From assembly GCA_020427155.1 (NCBI GenBank), contig JAGQOW010000003.1:33475-97474 (forward strand): DNA of 64,000 nucleotides, in the 5' to 3' direction. Under the pieces are notes generated by a model, which worked only from the letters and a program-made list of their open reading frames with translations, was not told the origin of the DNA and did no database searches. The position numbers were made by a program, and so were the translations under genes. Positions within the stretch are counted from its first letter, which is position 1. Every line of letters starts with the position of its first letter. This document shows, one piece after another, positions 1 to 9,471 of the stretch. The DNA comes from Planctomycetales bacterium (GTDB taxonomy: Bacteria > Planctomycetota > Planctomycetia > Pirellulales > Lacipirellulaceae).

Positions 1-1021
1 CAACGAGTGCTCGGGCGTTGGAAGTGGTGATGTCGATACCATAAATGCGTCCCAAGGTGACGACCATCGTGGCATCGACGGCCGTACCGCCCAGGACGTC
101 GACTGCAGGCAGCGGGTTGAGGGCAACGGCCAAAGACTTCGTCACAGCGAATTTCCAGATCGTAATGGCGGCAGCATTTTCGCGCAAGCGAACGCGCAAT
201 GCGGCCATCCGATCGCTCTTGTCCGCAGCAAACATCGCGCCGTTGAGCGCGAGCAGCGACTTGCCCTCGGCTTCAAGAACTTCGAGTATCCTCGTGCGCA
301 GTTCTTCAACTTTTGGTTTCGGCTTGCGCCATTCGTTTCGGGTGCTGCCGTCAGCCGATTCGATCACATACTGCACCTCACGCGGATCGGCCTGCGACGT
401 AAGGACGTTTTTGGCGTCGAGCATACTGGCAAAGCGAGGCCCTCGAAACAGGCCAAGTAGCTGTTGGATTTCCTCGGGTCGGTACAAGTCGGTTTTGTTG
501 AGCACCAGAAGAATCGGTTTATGACAAGCGACGAGGTCTTCGAGCGCGCCGTACTCGGTTTCGTTGAGATCGGAATCGGTCACAAACAATACGAGATCGG
601 CCCGTTCGGCAGCCGATCGCGCCATCTCGGTGCGCTCAGCCCCGTCAACTTCATTCAGGCCTGGGGTGTCAATCAGCACGACTTGAGAATTGGCGAAACC
701 GGGGACACAGTAACCGATGCCTTCCCAGGGCACATGCCATAGGTCTTTGGTCCAGCCGCCTTGGATATTCACTTGAGTCAGGTCGTCGCCGACCAGTGCG
801 TTGACCAGCGCCGACTTGCCTGTGCTGATTTCGCCAAAAACGACGATCTCGACACGCCCCGAGACAAGTTTTTCAGACATCTGTTCGAGCTCATCCAGGT
901 CGCGCTGGAGCACGCGGCGCTCTTCCTCGCTGCAGGCCCTGAATTGTTCGATAGCACGGCGCACCGCATCAAGGGCGCTGTGGTAATCGTCTTTTTTTGT
1001 CGAAGGAGATGCTTCATTCAT
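1..1021 (-). CDS. Dynamin-like GTPase, C-terminus cut by window edge
   Basis: Reading the minus strand from the ATG at 1021 gives an open frame that runs off the left edge (340 codons seen). It has the P-loop GEISTGKS at about residues 63-70, a G3 DTPGLNEV, and a G4 NKTD, so it is a GTP-binding protein of the dynamin/Era-like superfamily. A later region rich in NPLPAVDVLGG resembles the membrane-associated helical segment of DUF697-type GTPases. The start codon overlaps the stop of the upstream GTPase gene (ATGA), so the two are probably translationally coupled and may work as a pair. The cellular role is unknown; membrane remodelling or stress functions are only family-level guesses. The protein is incomplete here, so domains beyond residue 340 cannot be judged. 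Confidence 0.8.
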   Translation of the reverse strand, partial: MNEASPSTKKDDYHSALDAVRRAIEQFRACSEEERRVLQRDLDELEQMSEKLVSGRVEIVVFGEISTGKSALVNALVGDDLTQVNIQGGWTKDLWHVPWEGIGYCVPGFANSQVVLIDTPGLNEVDGAERTEMARSAAERADLVLFVTDSDLNETEYGALEDLVACHKPILLVLNKTDLYRPEEIQQLLGLFRGPRFASMLDAKNVLTSQADPREVQYVIESADGSTRNEWRKPKPKVEELRTRILEVLEAEGKSLLALNGAMFAADKSDRMAALRVRLRENAAAITIWKFAVTKSLAVALNPLPAVDVLGGTAVDATMVVTLGRIYGIDITTSNARALV

Positions 1022-2589
1022 GGCGATTCCTCCGGCGATGATGGTGCCATCAGCTCGCGTCTGCCAAGTTGGATCAGTTTGCGTAGCGAGTCAGGTTTCG
1101 TGAGTTCTTGCCATTGTTCGCGCGCCAGTTCGGCCAGCCCGCCTGGCGGCGTTTTCATTTCTCGTTGGAAGTAGACGATGAAGACATTGCCAATCCATCG
1201 AGTGACCAGTGCCTGGACGGTTCCCTGCACAAGCCCGCCTGCAATGGTCCCGACGCCAGGGACGGTCTTCAGCAGGGAGCCGATCCCGGTGGCGATCGCC
1301 GGTGCTGCCGCAGTCGCGCCGACCATCGCGATCAAGTTCTTGCCGAGCTGTTCTAGCATTTTTACGACCATGTCGGCGTCGATCGGCTGCTTATATACTT
1401 GAGCCAGTTCGAGCACCATTTTCACGGTGATCGCGCTACCGCCGGCAAGATCAAGCAGCGGTATTGGATTGATGCCAGCCGCCCCGCCAGCCGCCCACAT
1501 GTGACGGCTAACGATCTCTTCGGCTCGACGGTCGAGCACGGCGCTGACGCGTTTTTTGGATTCTTCGACGAGCCCGCGAGACTGCAGCAGCAGGTTGGCC
1601 AGCAGCAACTCTCGACCATCGTGCTGCACGATTTGCATCAGCCGTTCTGCAAGTTTCTGCACGCTAGGGGGCGATTGCAACAGCTCGGTAGTTTCCTGCC
1701 CGTCGGCAGCGATGTGAATCTGCTGCCGAACGGTTGTGCCTGCTCTCACGGCAACAACATCAGACCGTTCGATGCTTGGCAACTGCATTGCAATCTGTTG
1801 CAGGAGTTCCTCCTGATCTTGCTGGTCGTACCAATCTTCCTTGTTCAAACAAACGACGACACGTTTCTCCATTTCGGAGAGTCGCGAAACAAGATCGGCC
1901 TCGTAGTCCTTGAGCGGACCGTCGAGAACCAGCAGCACGAGGTCGGCATCCTTGGCCGCGGCCGCAGCCGCGGTCGCGCGACTCTCCCCCCGAACCTCTG
2001 CCAAGCCGGGAGTATCCACCAGGACTACGCGGTCGCTGCCAGGCCAGGCGATTTCGCTCCGCACCGAAGTGGTCCCCCCCACGACATCCGCAGCAAAGAC
2101 CTCGCGACCGGCAAGGGCGTTCAGCAGCGTCGATTTGCCGCTCGAGATCGTGCCGAATGCCACGATCTCAAGTCGGTTACTCTGTTGTTTGTCTTCGAGT
2201 TCCTGCAAGCCGCGTTGTACTTCCGATCGCAACTGGGCGGAGACGGTCTCGTCGTCGATATATGCTCGACTGGCGGCGAGGTTGGTGGAGAGCTCTTGCT
2301 GCTGCTGATTTGTAGACAACTCACTAGGGTTCTTAATTCGTTGTTCGCGTTGTCGTTGCTTTGCCAACGAGTTTTGCAGCAGTCGCCCCAGCAGCCACAA
2401 CGAAAGCCCAACCAGGATCACGCCCCCTAGCGAGACGAGCGCAAGGTATCCGGCTGCCAGCCGAGGACTGGATTGGGCCAAATCTCGGTACCCTTGGACG
2501 ATCGTCGGCAGCCAGGCCACGAGCGCATAGCCGACTGCTGCCAGATATACCAGCAAGACCAGACCGTATCGACGAGGAAGCCAAGCCAT
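1018..2589 (-). CDS. Membrane-anchored dynamin-like GTPase with DUF697-like tail
   Basis: A 523-residue protein. Two hydrophobic segments at about 9-28 and 45-68 should anchor it in the inner membrane. The GTPase domain follows: P-loop GTISSGKS at 146-153, G3 DTPGLAEV at 191-198, G4 NKED near 248-251. The C-terminal third is rich in Gly/Ala with an INPIPLLDLAGG stretch, typical of the DUF697/YcjF-like helical region that sits in or on membranes. The gene ends in an ATGA overlap with the next GTPase. A TATAAT hexamer on the minus strand at 2679-2684 may be its -10 box, but I see no matching -35. The G domain is certain; the biological role is not. Confidence 0.85.
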   Translation of the reverse strand: MAWLPRRYGLVLLVYLAAVGYALVAWLPTIVQGYRDLAQSSPRLAAGYLALVSLGGVILVGLSLWLLGRLLQNSLAKQRQREQRIKNPSELSTNQQQQELSTNLAASRAYIDDETVSAQLRSEVQRGLQELEDKQQSNRLEIVAFGTISSGKSTLLNALAGREVFAADVVGGTTSVRSEIAWPGSDRVVLVDTPGLAEVRGESRATAAAAAAKDADLVLLVLDGPLKDYEADLVSRLSEMEKRVVVCLNKEDWYDQQDQEELLQQIAMQLPSIERSDVVAVRAGTTVRQQIHIAADGQETTELLQSPPSVQKLAERLMQIVQHDGRELLLANLLLQSRGLVEESKKRVSAVLDRRAEEIVSRHMWAAGGAAGINPIPLLDLAGGSAITVKMVLELAQVYKQPIDADMVVKMLEQLGKNLIAMVGATAAAPAIATGIGSLLKTVPGVGTIAGGLVQGTVQALVTRWIGNVFIVYFQREMKTPPGGLAELAREQWQELTKPDSLRKLIQLGRRELMAPSSPEESP

Positions 2590-2841
2590 AGGCCATTCAA
2601 CTAAAGAGCAGAAAGGTAACTTCAGGAGTACATTCGCCGCTCGAAGCTCAATCTTGCCTGCAGCTGTGCACCAAAATCATTATAAACGCTTTTCACGCAG
2701 AGAGTTGCGTCTATGCCCAGGGATGAAGATTCTACCGTTTCGCTTGTCGCTTGCCGAGCTTAGCCCGTCTCGCTAGTCTGTACGCACGTATAGTTCTTTG
2801 CGCGGGCCTCGATTGCTCGGACCATAAGGACCACGAATCCC

Positions 2842-5040
2842 ATGAGCACCTCTACAGCCTGGAAAAACGTGTCTGCGACCACAATCGATCGAGTTCGAGA
2901 AACCATTCGCCAACTCTGGGGTTACGATTCGTTTCGGCCTCTGCAACAAGAGGCGATCGAAGCGGTGCTCGCCGATCGCGATACGGTGGTGGTCTTGCCT
3001 ACGGGGGGCGGCAAGTCGCTTTGCTTTCAAGCGCCGGCTTGCTGCCGGGAAGGCTTGGCCGTCGTGGTTTCGCCGCTGATCTCTTTAATGAAAGATCAGG
3101 TCGACGCGTTGCAAACCAACGGGGTGGCAGCCGCCTTTTACAACAGTTCGCTCTCTACGGCCGAACGGAGCACGGTAATCGAGGCGGTCCGCTGCGACGC
3201 GCTCAAGCTGCTCTACCTGGCGCCCGAGAGCCTGCTTAACGAACACATGTTGGCATTGCTTGGCAGCGTGCCGCTTTCGATGTTTGCGATCGACGAAGCC
3301 CATTGTATCAGCTCCTGGGGCCACGATTTTCGTCCAGAGTATCGGGGTTTACGGTTGCTCAAGCAGAGATTTCCTGAGGTGGCAGTTCATGCCTACACGG
3401 CCACGGCAACCGAGCGTGTACGTCACGATATCGCCGCACAGCTTGCGCTCGAAGAGCCTGAGATCCTGGTAGGTTCTTTCGATAGGCCCAATCTTAACTA
3501 TCGGGTCCAGCGTCGCACGCGCGGCCTGGAACAAATGTTGGAAGTGATCGAGCGCCATCAGAACGAATCGGGCATTGTCTATTGCATTTCCCGAAAGGAA
3601 GTTGAAAGGATTGCAGAATCGCTCAATACGTTGGGGCACTCGGCAGTCGCTTACCATGCTGGTTTGTCTGACGAAGAGCGCATTGGTAATCAAGAGTCAT
3701 TTCTTGAAGAGCGGATTAACATTGTCGTTGCCACGGTCGCATTTGGCATGGGTATCGACAAATCAAATGTACGGTTTGTGGTCCATTGGGGGATGCCCAA
3801 GTCGCTCGAAGCATATCAACAAGAAAGTGGCCGCGCAGGGCGCGATGGATTGGAGGCCGACTGCTGTCTGTTTTTTGGCGGCAACGATTACGGCACCTGG
3901 ACGCGGCTGATGGCCAGTTCGGGCGAAGCCAACGACGCCGCATTGGAAGCGCTTCAAGCAATGGATCGGTTTTGCAGTTCGACGAGCTGCCGACACCAGG
4001 ATCTAGTGCGATACTTTGGCCAATCGATCGAGCAACAGCAATGCGGAGCCTGCGATGTCTGCTTGGATCAGATCGAGCTAGTGGACGATTCGCTGATCAC
4101 GGCCCAAAAGATTCTGTCGTGTGTAGTTCGGCTAGAGCAGATGTACGGCGCCGACTACACGTCGCAAGTGCTCGCCGGCTCTCAAGACCAGCGTATCCTC
4201 GAAAAGCAGCACGACAGGCTCAGTACTCACGGCATCCTCAGCGAGTTTCCCAAAGCTGCAATACGCGACTGGATCGAACAGCTCATCGGTCAAGAGTGCG
4301 CACGAAAAGTTGGCGAGTATAGCCAGCTCGAAGTCACCGATCTGGGATGGCAAGTCCTGCGAGGCGAGCACACGCCGCGACTACTCAAGCCGGCTACCAG
4401 GGGCGGTGCGAGGGGCAGGCCGAGCGCTGCCGATCCCGCTTCTTGGGAAGGGGTCGATCGAGGGCTCTTCGAATCGTTGCGAGATTTGCGCCGGGAACTT
4501 GCCGGCGAGCAAGGCGTGCCGGCCTATATTGTTTTCGGGGATGCCGCGCTCCGCGACATGGCTCGACGTCGACCGTCGTCGCTCGACAGCTTTCTTGAAG
4601 TGCAAGGAGTCGGGCAAAAGAAGTGCAAAGACTATGGCGAATTGTTCGTCAAGCACATTGCCGAGTATTGCGATGCAGGTGGGATTGCGACCGACGTGAG
4701 CGCCGCCCCATTGCCGCCCCGTAAGCCAGCGGAAGTGAGCGCCTCGGCAGTGGCGGCTTTCGAGAACTTCAAGGCCGGCGAGTCAGTCGCCGAAGCAGCA
4801 AAGAGCTTGGGCCGTGCGGAATCAACTGTCCGCGGTTATCTCAGCCAGTTCTTGCGTCACGAGCAGATTACCGACCCCACGCCTTGGGTGGATGAAGCGA
4901 CTGCCAGGCGAGTTCGCGACGCAATCGAGCAAGTTGGCGGAGATCGACTCAAAGCGCTTTTCGAGTATCTCAACGGCGAGGTTTCTTACGACGATATCCG
5001 CATCGTTGCCAGCTGTTTGGCGAATGCGACGGCGGGTTGA
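2842..5040 (+). CDS. recQ: ATP-dependent DNA helicase RecQ
   Basis: A superfamily 2 DNA helicase of 732 residues that unwinds recombination and fork intermediates. Visible in order: Walker A TGGGKS at 54-59, DEAH box followed by CISSWGHDFRPEY at 151-165, helicase C-terminal part with GMGIDKSNVRFVVHW and the arginine motif QESGRAGRDG, then the zinc cysteines (CRH...CGACDVC), an RQC winged helix and an HRDC domain near residues 545-620. The last 100 residues form a helix-turn-helix of the HTH_40 type found at the end of some RecQ proteins. The length fits RecQ with this extra domain. The gene stands alone, divergent from the GTPase pair and convergent with the vWA cluster. Confidence 0.97.
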   Translation: MSTSTAWKNVSATTIDRVRETIRQLWGYDSFRPLQQEAIEAVLADRDTVVVLPTGGGKSLCFQAPACCREGLAVVVSPLISLMKDQVDALQTNGVAAAFYNSSLSTAERSTVIEAVRCDALKLLYLAPESLLNEHMLALLGSVPLSMFAIDEAHCISSWGHDFRPEYRGLRLLKQRFPEVAVHAYTATATERVRHDIAAQLALEEPEILVGSFDRPNLNYRVQRRTRGLEQMLEVIERHQNESGIVYCISRKEVERIAESLNTLGHSAVAYHAGLSDEERIGNQESFLEERINIVVATVAFGMGIDKSNVRFVVHWGMPKSLEAYQQESGRAGRDGLEADCCLFFGGNDYGTWTRLMASSGEANDAALEALQAMDRFCSSTSCRHQDLVRYFGQSIEQQQCGACDVCLDQIELVDDSLITAQKILSCVVRLEQMYGADYTSQVLAGSQDQRILEKQHDRLSTHGILSEFPKAAIRDWIEQLIGQECARKVGEYSQLEVTDLGWQVLRGEHTPRLLKPATRGGARGRPSAADPASWEGVDRGLFESLRDLRRELAGEQGVPAYIVFGDAALRDMARRRPSSLDSFLEVQGVGQKKCKDYGELFVKHIAEYCDAGGIATDVSAAPLPPRKPAEVSASAVAAFENFKAGESVAEAAKSLGRAESTVRGYLSQFLRHEQITDPTPWVDEATARRVRDAIEQVGGDRLKALFEYLNGEVSYDDIRIVASCLANATAG

Positions 5041-5059
5041 AAGAAGAGAAGGAGGATGG

Positions 5060-7339
5060 CTACACAAGACCCCAGCGTTTGCGCAAGAACCACTCGCTGC
5101 CTAGAATCGCCACAAAGCTGAGAAACAGGGGCCAGGTATCCCAGAGCCTGCGATGCCGGGAGATTTCTTCTTCGAATTCTGCGGTGCGAGACTTGAGTTG
5201 CTCCAGTAGTTCGGGAAGTTCCTCGGGTGCAAGGCCTTGCCCGCCTGCTTCGGAGGTGAGATTCGCCAGTGCGGCCAGCAAGGTCGGCTCGGCAGCGGGT
5301 TGGTCGAGTTCCATATCTTGATCGGGCACGAGGAAACGAGCTTGCGCGGTTCCCAGGAGCTGGTTTTCGTTTGAGGCATGGACCGTCACACGGTACTCGC
5401 CTGCGAGATCGGTTTCGACAAAGCTGGCTAAAGACTTATCTGCCTGGTTGCTTGCACGTAACGGCACAGCGCTACCATCTGGTTTTTGCACTTCGATGTC
5501 GTAGACGGCTGAGGACAACGGTTGGTTGTTGTCGGACACCGCTCCAAAAGAGAAATCCACACGGCTGCCGCGCTGATAGCGTCTCCCGTCGAGTCGCACC
5601 CAAACTGCCTGACCGTCAGTGTCGTCTTTGCGAGCAAGCCACAACACGAGTTGACGCCAGAAGCGGCGTTGGATGTCGCCATGACCTTCCATTTGCCATC
5701 GCCAAGTCGAATCAACAGCCAGTGCTGCAGTACGTCCGGAACCCCAAGCGCCTGTGACTAGAAGAGGCCAACGTCGAGCGTCGTCTGAACAGGCGATGAC
5801 TTGAGCGTTGGGTTTGAGTTGGGTGCGATCGAGCCGATTGGCACCGTCCAGGGGGGGGAGCGAAGCCCAATCGAGCGTAGCATCTCCCTCGGTGTTGAGT
5901 TCCAGAATCGGGTGCACTTGCTCGCCAGTTTGCTCAGGTACAAACTTCAAGGGTTGTAGAAGATGCATGTCCTCGCGCGGTCGTTCGCCGAAGTTCTGCC
6001 TCTCTGCACGGCCCATGATGATAGGCAGAGCACCAGCCAGCGGAGAATCGCGGAACCCACCTGGGCCAAAGCTGTGAAATCCACCTAACATTGCAAGCCC
6101 GGCGCCTTGCTCGACCTGATCGGCAATCATTTGCCAGGAGGGGGCGTCGAGTGCCATTACGTCAACATCTCCAACCAAGTAGACGTCGTACTTTCCGTCG
6201 CGTAGTTGTTGCCGGATATCGATCTCTTTCTTGCGGTAGTTGAGCAGATCGTAACGAACATGGATATCGGCGTGTGCAGCTAGCGCGCTGCGAACGAAGC
6301 GGGGTTCAATGCCGGGTCCGCCGCCAATACTCGTGGACCCTGCCAAATAAAGTACATTGATGCCTCCTTTCATCACCGAAACAAAGGTACTCTGCGAATT
6401 GTTGTTGGTAGCAAGCTCTCCTGTCGGCGATTCGATCTGTACGCTCACCTTAAACTCACCTGGAATTAGCGGCGTGTAAGTGAATGAGACAGGAATCCGC
6501 CGCCCGTCGTTGCCGATGTCGACTTGTTGTGTGTCGACAACTTCCATCTCGCCGTCGGGAGTTTCCCACAACAGCTGCGCTTTGTAGGTTTGGTTGATGT
6601 AACCATCGGCGGCGACTTCGGCTCGAATCGTGACAGGAGTTTCGGAGAATACGATATCGTTGGCCAGCAAGCTTTCGATACGCAGGTCAGATTGAAGTCC
6701 TAAGGCCGGTTTGCCGAAAGCGAACGTATATAAAGGAATCGAGTCAACCGCCAATCTTTGAGCCACTGTTTGCGGTGGCAGATCTCGCGGCGCATAGCTG
6801 CGCTGTGCTCCGTCGCTCAACAACAGGATAGCCACCACGCGTTGTTGGGCTTCGCGGCTAAGCACGTCGTCCATCGCCGAGCCGATTGCCGTTTGCGGCC
6901 CGTCTGCCTGCTCTGGCAATGTAATCTGGCCTTCGCTCGACTGGGTCAAGTCCACGGAGTCGTCGAAAAGGTAGGTCTTAATGTCCCACGCTTCAGCTAG
7001 GTCGAGAAGCTGATCACTGGCGGACTGGAGCGTCGACTTGAGGGCTTTCCATCGCGAGGCGCCACCTACGGAGTCGGTGATCTGCATGCTGCGCGAACTG
7101 TCGACCATAAGCACGAGCGATCCAGGCAACTTGCGAATCTCTGTTGCGACGAGCGTAGGACGCAACATGGCAAACAGCAATAGCAGTGCCGTGGCAGCAC
7201 GCAAGCCAACCAGTACCGCTCGCTGTCGAATCGTGAGACGACGTTTGCTGGGGCCGATCAGTAGAGTCGCAGCCAAGACACAAGCGACCACGAAGGTAAA
7301 CCAGGGCCCGCCGACCGGATCGATGCTCCAGGAAGTCAT
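5060..7339 (-). CDS. vWA domain protein with class I GATase-like domain
   Basis: A 759-residue inner-membrane protein. It has two N-terminal hydrophobic segments (about 14-31 and 43-63), a von Willebrand A domain with an intact metal site (VDSSRSM near residue 81), a long beta-rich middle, a flavodoxin/GATase1-like segment around YDVYLVGDVDVMALD, and a last transmembrane helix before RKRWGLV. This layout is typical of the fourth gene in planctomycete MoxR/DUF58/vWA clusters. The ATG overlaps the stop of the preceding BatA-like gene (ATGA), so it is last in that operon. The vWA domain probably binds a partner protein through Mg; the substrate of the system is unknown. No Cys-His-Glu glutaminase triad is obvious, so amidotransferase activity is unlikely. 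Confidence 0.85.
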   Translation of the reverse strand: MTSWSIDPVGGPWFTFVVACVLAATLLIGPSKRRLTIRQRAVLVGLRAATALLLLFAMLRPTLVATEIRKLPGSLVLMVDSSRSMQITDSVGGASRWKALKSTLQSASDQLLDLAEAWDIKTYLFDDSVDLTQSSEGQITLPEQADGPQTAIGSAMDDVLSREAQQRVVAILLLSDGAQRSYAPRDLPPQTVAQRLAVDSIPLYTFAFGKPALGLQSDLRIESLLANDIVFSETPVTIRAEVAADGYINQTYKAQLLWETPDGEMEVVDTQQVDIGNDGRRIPVSFTYTPLIPGEFKVSVQIESPTGELATNNNSQSTFVSVMKGGINVLYLAGSTSIGGGPGIEPRFVRSALAAHADIHVRYDLLNYRKKEIDIRQQLRDGKYDVYLVGDVDVMALDAPSWQMIADQVEQGAGLAMLGGFHSFGPGGFRDSPLAGALPIIMGRAERQNFGERPREDMHLLQPLKFVPEQTGEQVHPILELNTEGDATLDWASLPPLDGANRLDRTQLKPNAQVIACSDDARRWPLLVTGAWGSGRTAALAVDSTWRWQMEGHGDIQRRFWRQLVLWLARKDDTDGQAVWVRLDGRRYQRGSRVDFSFGAVSDNNQPLSSAVYDIEVQKPDGSAVPLRASNQADKSLASFVETDLAGEYRVTVHASNENQLLGTAQARFLVPDQDMELDQPAAEPTLLAALANLTSEAGGQGLAPEELPELLEQLKSRTAEFEEEISRHRRLWDTWPLFLSFVAILGSEWFLRKRWGLV

Positions 7340-9468
7340 GGCGCCTCCCGGTAAAAGCGATTTGCGAGCAAACTCTCGGCCCCCCAGACTATCGCAACGA
7401 GCGAAATCACCCAGGGAAAGAGACTTCGTCCGCTTCGGCCAATATCGACATACCGTTCGACGTCTCCAAGTGATTTTGCGAGCTTGACTTGCTGCTCTGG
7501 CAGCGAGGCTAACAGCGCGTCAGGTGCGATACGCGTCAGTTGGCTTAACTCGGGAGCCAGATTGATGCTGAAACCGCGATCAAGTTGCCGACTTTGCCCG
7601 CCCGAGGCGACGCGATAATTGCCCAGTTCACTCGTCGTACTAATACGAATGTTGTCTTCCCCAGGCGGCAAGCTGCGGCGTAGTGATTGCCCATCGGGCT
7701 GACGCAAGACAAAGCTGGAAACTCGCTGCTGAGGGGGAAGTTGGATGGTGACGGTTTCTCCTGCCAGGTATTCCAGCAAACGGTTTTCGCGTTGGGCCAG
7801 GTATCCGACAAGCTGATTCGATAAGGCGACAAACGGCCAAGGCTCGGGGCCTGTAGGCAACAGATTCCAAGGGTCGCGCCCCACTGGTTCCAGCGGGTCA
7901 GAAACGGACGTCGTCATCGTTAGCGACCTGCCACGACCCATAGGGCGCTCGATCAGCGCAGGATCGTTGTTGGCGTACCGCGCGATGACGTAAGCGTCTC
8001 CTACCAGATCAGCGAATTCCCAATGTTGAAACACGGGATAAACCTGCCAAGGAATCTCTGCGGCAAAATTGCGCAGCCCGCTGAGTGCCGGGTGATCCAT
8101 CCGCTGAGGACTCAGATAGGTAGCCAGTCGTGACTTGCGTTTGAGTTGGCCGGGCAACAGTTTTTGTGGAGTAATGTTGTTGAAGTCACTGGCGCGTGCC
8201 AGATGGCCGAGAAAGATCCCCACGCCACCGCCTCGATCGGCATAATCGACGATAGCCTGCCAGAGTTCGTCGGAGAGTGGCGGAGGATTCACCAGGCAGA
8301 CGGCATCGAATCCGCTGAGATCGAGCGCGGCTGCTTTCGAGTAAAGCTCGGTTACACAATCAAAACGGACCCACTGACGGTCTGTGACGAGCGAAGGACT
8401 AAGCGCCTCGCGCAGGAAGAGAACCTCGTCGTCGTGCACTCCTAGCAACAGCACTTGGGCTGCGGGACGAACCTCGACAGAGAAGTATCGCGTGTTGTCG
8501 GCCTGCAACGGATCGGCTGTTGTCAATCGTACTTCGCCCTGGTGCGATCCCAAAGGCAAGTCGGCTAACTCAAATACGACCCTCCCCAGGCCATCGGAGT
8601 CGAGTTCCGCAACGCGCTGGCCGCGCTTGATAGATTCTCCCTTGGAGTCCTGAAGGTAGAGTTCGACAAGTGGGTTTTCTGTCGTTCCGACCGCCTGGAC
8701 GGGCGCTTCGATTCGTAGCGGCTCGCCCTGACGAAGTGAACTGGAACGCAACTCGAGTGGCTGCACGGTCAGATTGTGAAACTCTTCGACTCCTACGTCG
8801 ACCAGGTAGATGCGCACATCTGGCGCATTGGCTAGCGATTCATTGATGCCTGCGAGAGCCGATTCGGTGAACGCATCGGTGTTCAGGTCGCTGAATAGAA
8901 AGATCTCCTGGCGAGAGTCTTTTCGTTCGGCAACGAGCTGAATCGCCTCGCGCAGGGCATCTGCCAGCGGTCGAGGATTGTTCTCGGCGGCAAGATTCTG
9001 CACGCGAGCTTCTGCTGTGCCGGCATCGATGACGAAACCGGCGCCGGTGCGGCTGAGATCGAAAACGGCAATCTCGGAGTCTTCAGGAAGTTGGCGCAGC
9101 AGTCCTTTGGCCATTTCGGCAGCATCCTGTAGCCGAGTGTTGTTTTTGTAGGCGTATTGCATGCGCACGGAGTTGTCGATCACGAGCGCAACGGCCAGTG
9201 GGGCGCCCTCCTTGCCGCGCAGTCCGCTGCCTTTGATCGTCGGGCGAGCCAGGGCGAAGGCGAAGCTGGCGATCAGTGCACAGCGCAAGGCCAGCAGCAG
9301 CAAGTGACGAAAGTTGAGGCGACGTCGATTGGCTGCTTGTCGACGGCGCACGAACTGCAATGCCGGGAAGTCAATTCTCTTGGGCTGCCGGCGCTTGATC
9401 AGGTGCAGGATGATAGGCAGCGCTATCAGCGCTACTCCTCCTAGCAGTGCAGGCGTCAGGAAACCCAT
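7336..9468 (-). CDS. BatA-type aerotolerance protein with vWA domain
   Basis: A 710-residue protein starting with the classic BatA N-terminus: a membrane helix in MGFLTPALLGGVALIALP, then HLIKRRQPKRIDFPALQF, and a second helix ending ALARPTI. A vWA domain follows near residue 90. Its MIDAS motif reads DNSVRM instead of DxSxS, so the third metal-binding position is Arg and the site may be degenerate. A GATase-like region (AVCLVNPPPLSDELW) and a C-terminal helix follow. It sits 3 bases after the DUF58 gene and overlaps the next vWA gene by 4 bases, so all are co-transcribed with the MoxR ATPase. The BatA family is linked to stress and envelope functions, but its mechanism is not settled. Confidence 0.87.
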   Translation of the reverse strand: MGFLTPALLGGVALIALPIILHLIKRRQPKRIDFPALQFVRRRQAANRRRLNFRHLLLLALRCALIASFAFALARPTIKGSGLRGKEGAPLAVALVIDNSVRMQYAYKNNTRLQDAAEMAKGLLRQLPEDSEIAVFDLSRTGAGFVIDAGTAEARVQNLAAENNPRPLADALREAIQLVAERKDSRQEIFLFSDLNTDAFTESALAGINESLANAPDVRIYLVDVGVEEFHNLTVQPLELRSSSLRQGEPLRIEAPVQAVGTTENPLVELYLQDSKGESIKRGQRVAELDSDGLGRVVFELADLPLGSHQGEVRLTTADPLQADNTRYFSVEVRPAAQVLLLGVHDDEVLFLREALSPSLVTDRQWVRFDCVTELYSKAAALDLSGFDAVCLVNPPPLSDELWQAIVDYADRGGGVGIFLGHLARASDFNNITPQKLLPGQLKRKSRLATYLSPQRMDHPALSGLRNFAAEIPWQVYPVFQHWEFADLVGDAYVIARYANNDPALIERPMGRGRSLTMTTSVSDPLEPVGRDPWNLLPTGPEPWPFVALSNQLVGYLAQRENRLLEYLAGETVTIQLPPQQRVSSFVLRQPDGQSLRRSLPPGEDNIRISTTSELGNYRVASGGQSRQLDRGFSINLAPELSQLTRIAPDALLASLPEQQVKLAKSLGDVERYVDIGRSGRSLFPWVISLVAIVWGAESLLANRFYREAP

Positions 9469-9471
9469 TTT

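Noticed and set aside
1399..2430. A 343-codon plus-strand open frame
   Set aside because: It is the complement of the GTPase gene, whose P-loop and G3/G4 motifs are unmistakable.
5041..5059. Possible terminator between recQ and the vWA operon
   Set aside because: The convergent gap is only 19 bases and contains no stem.
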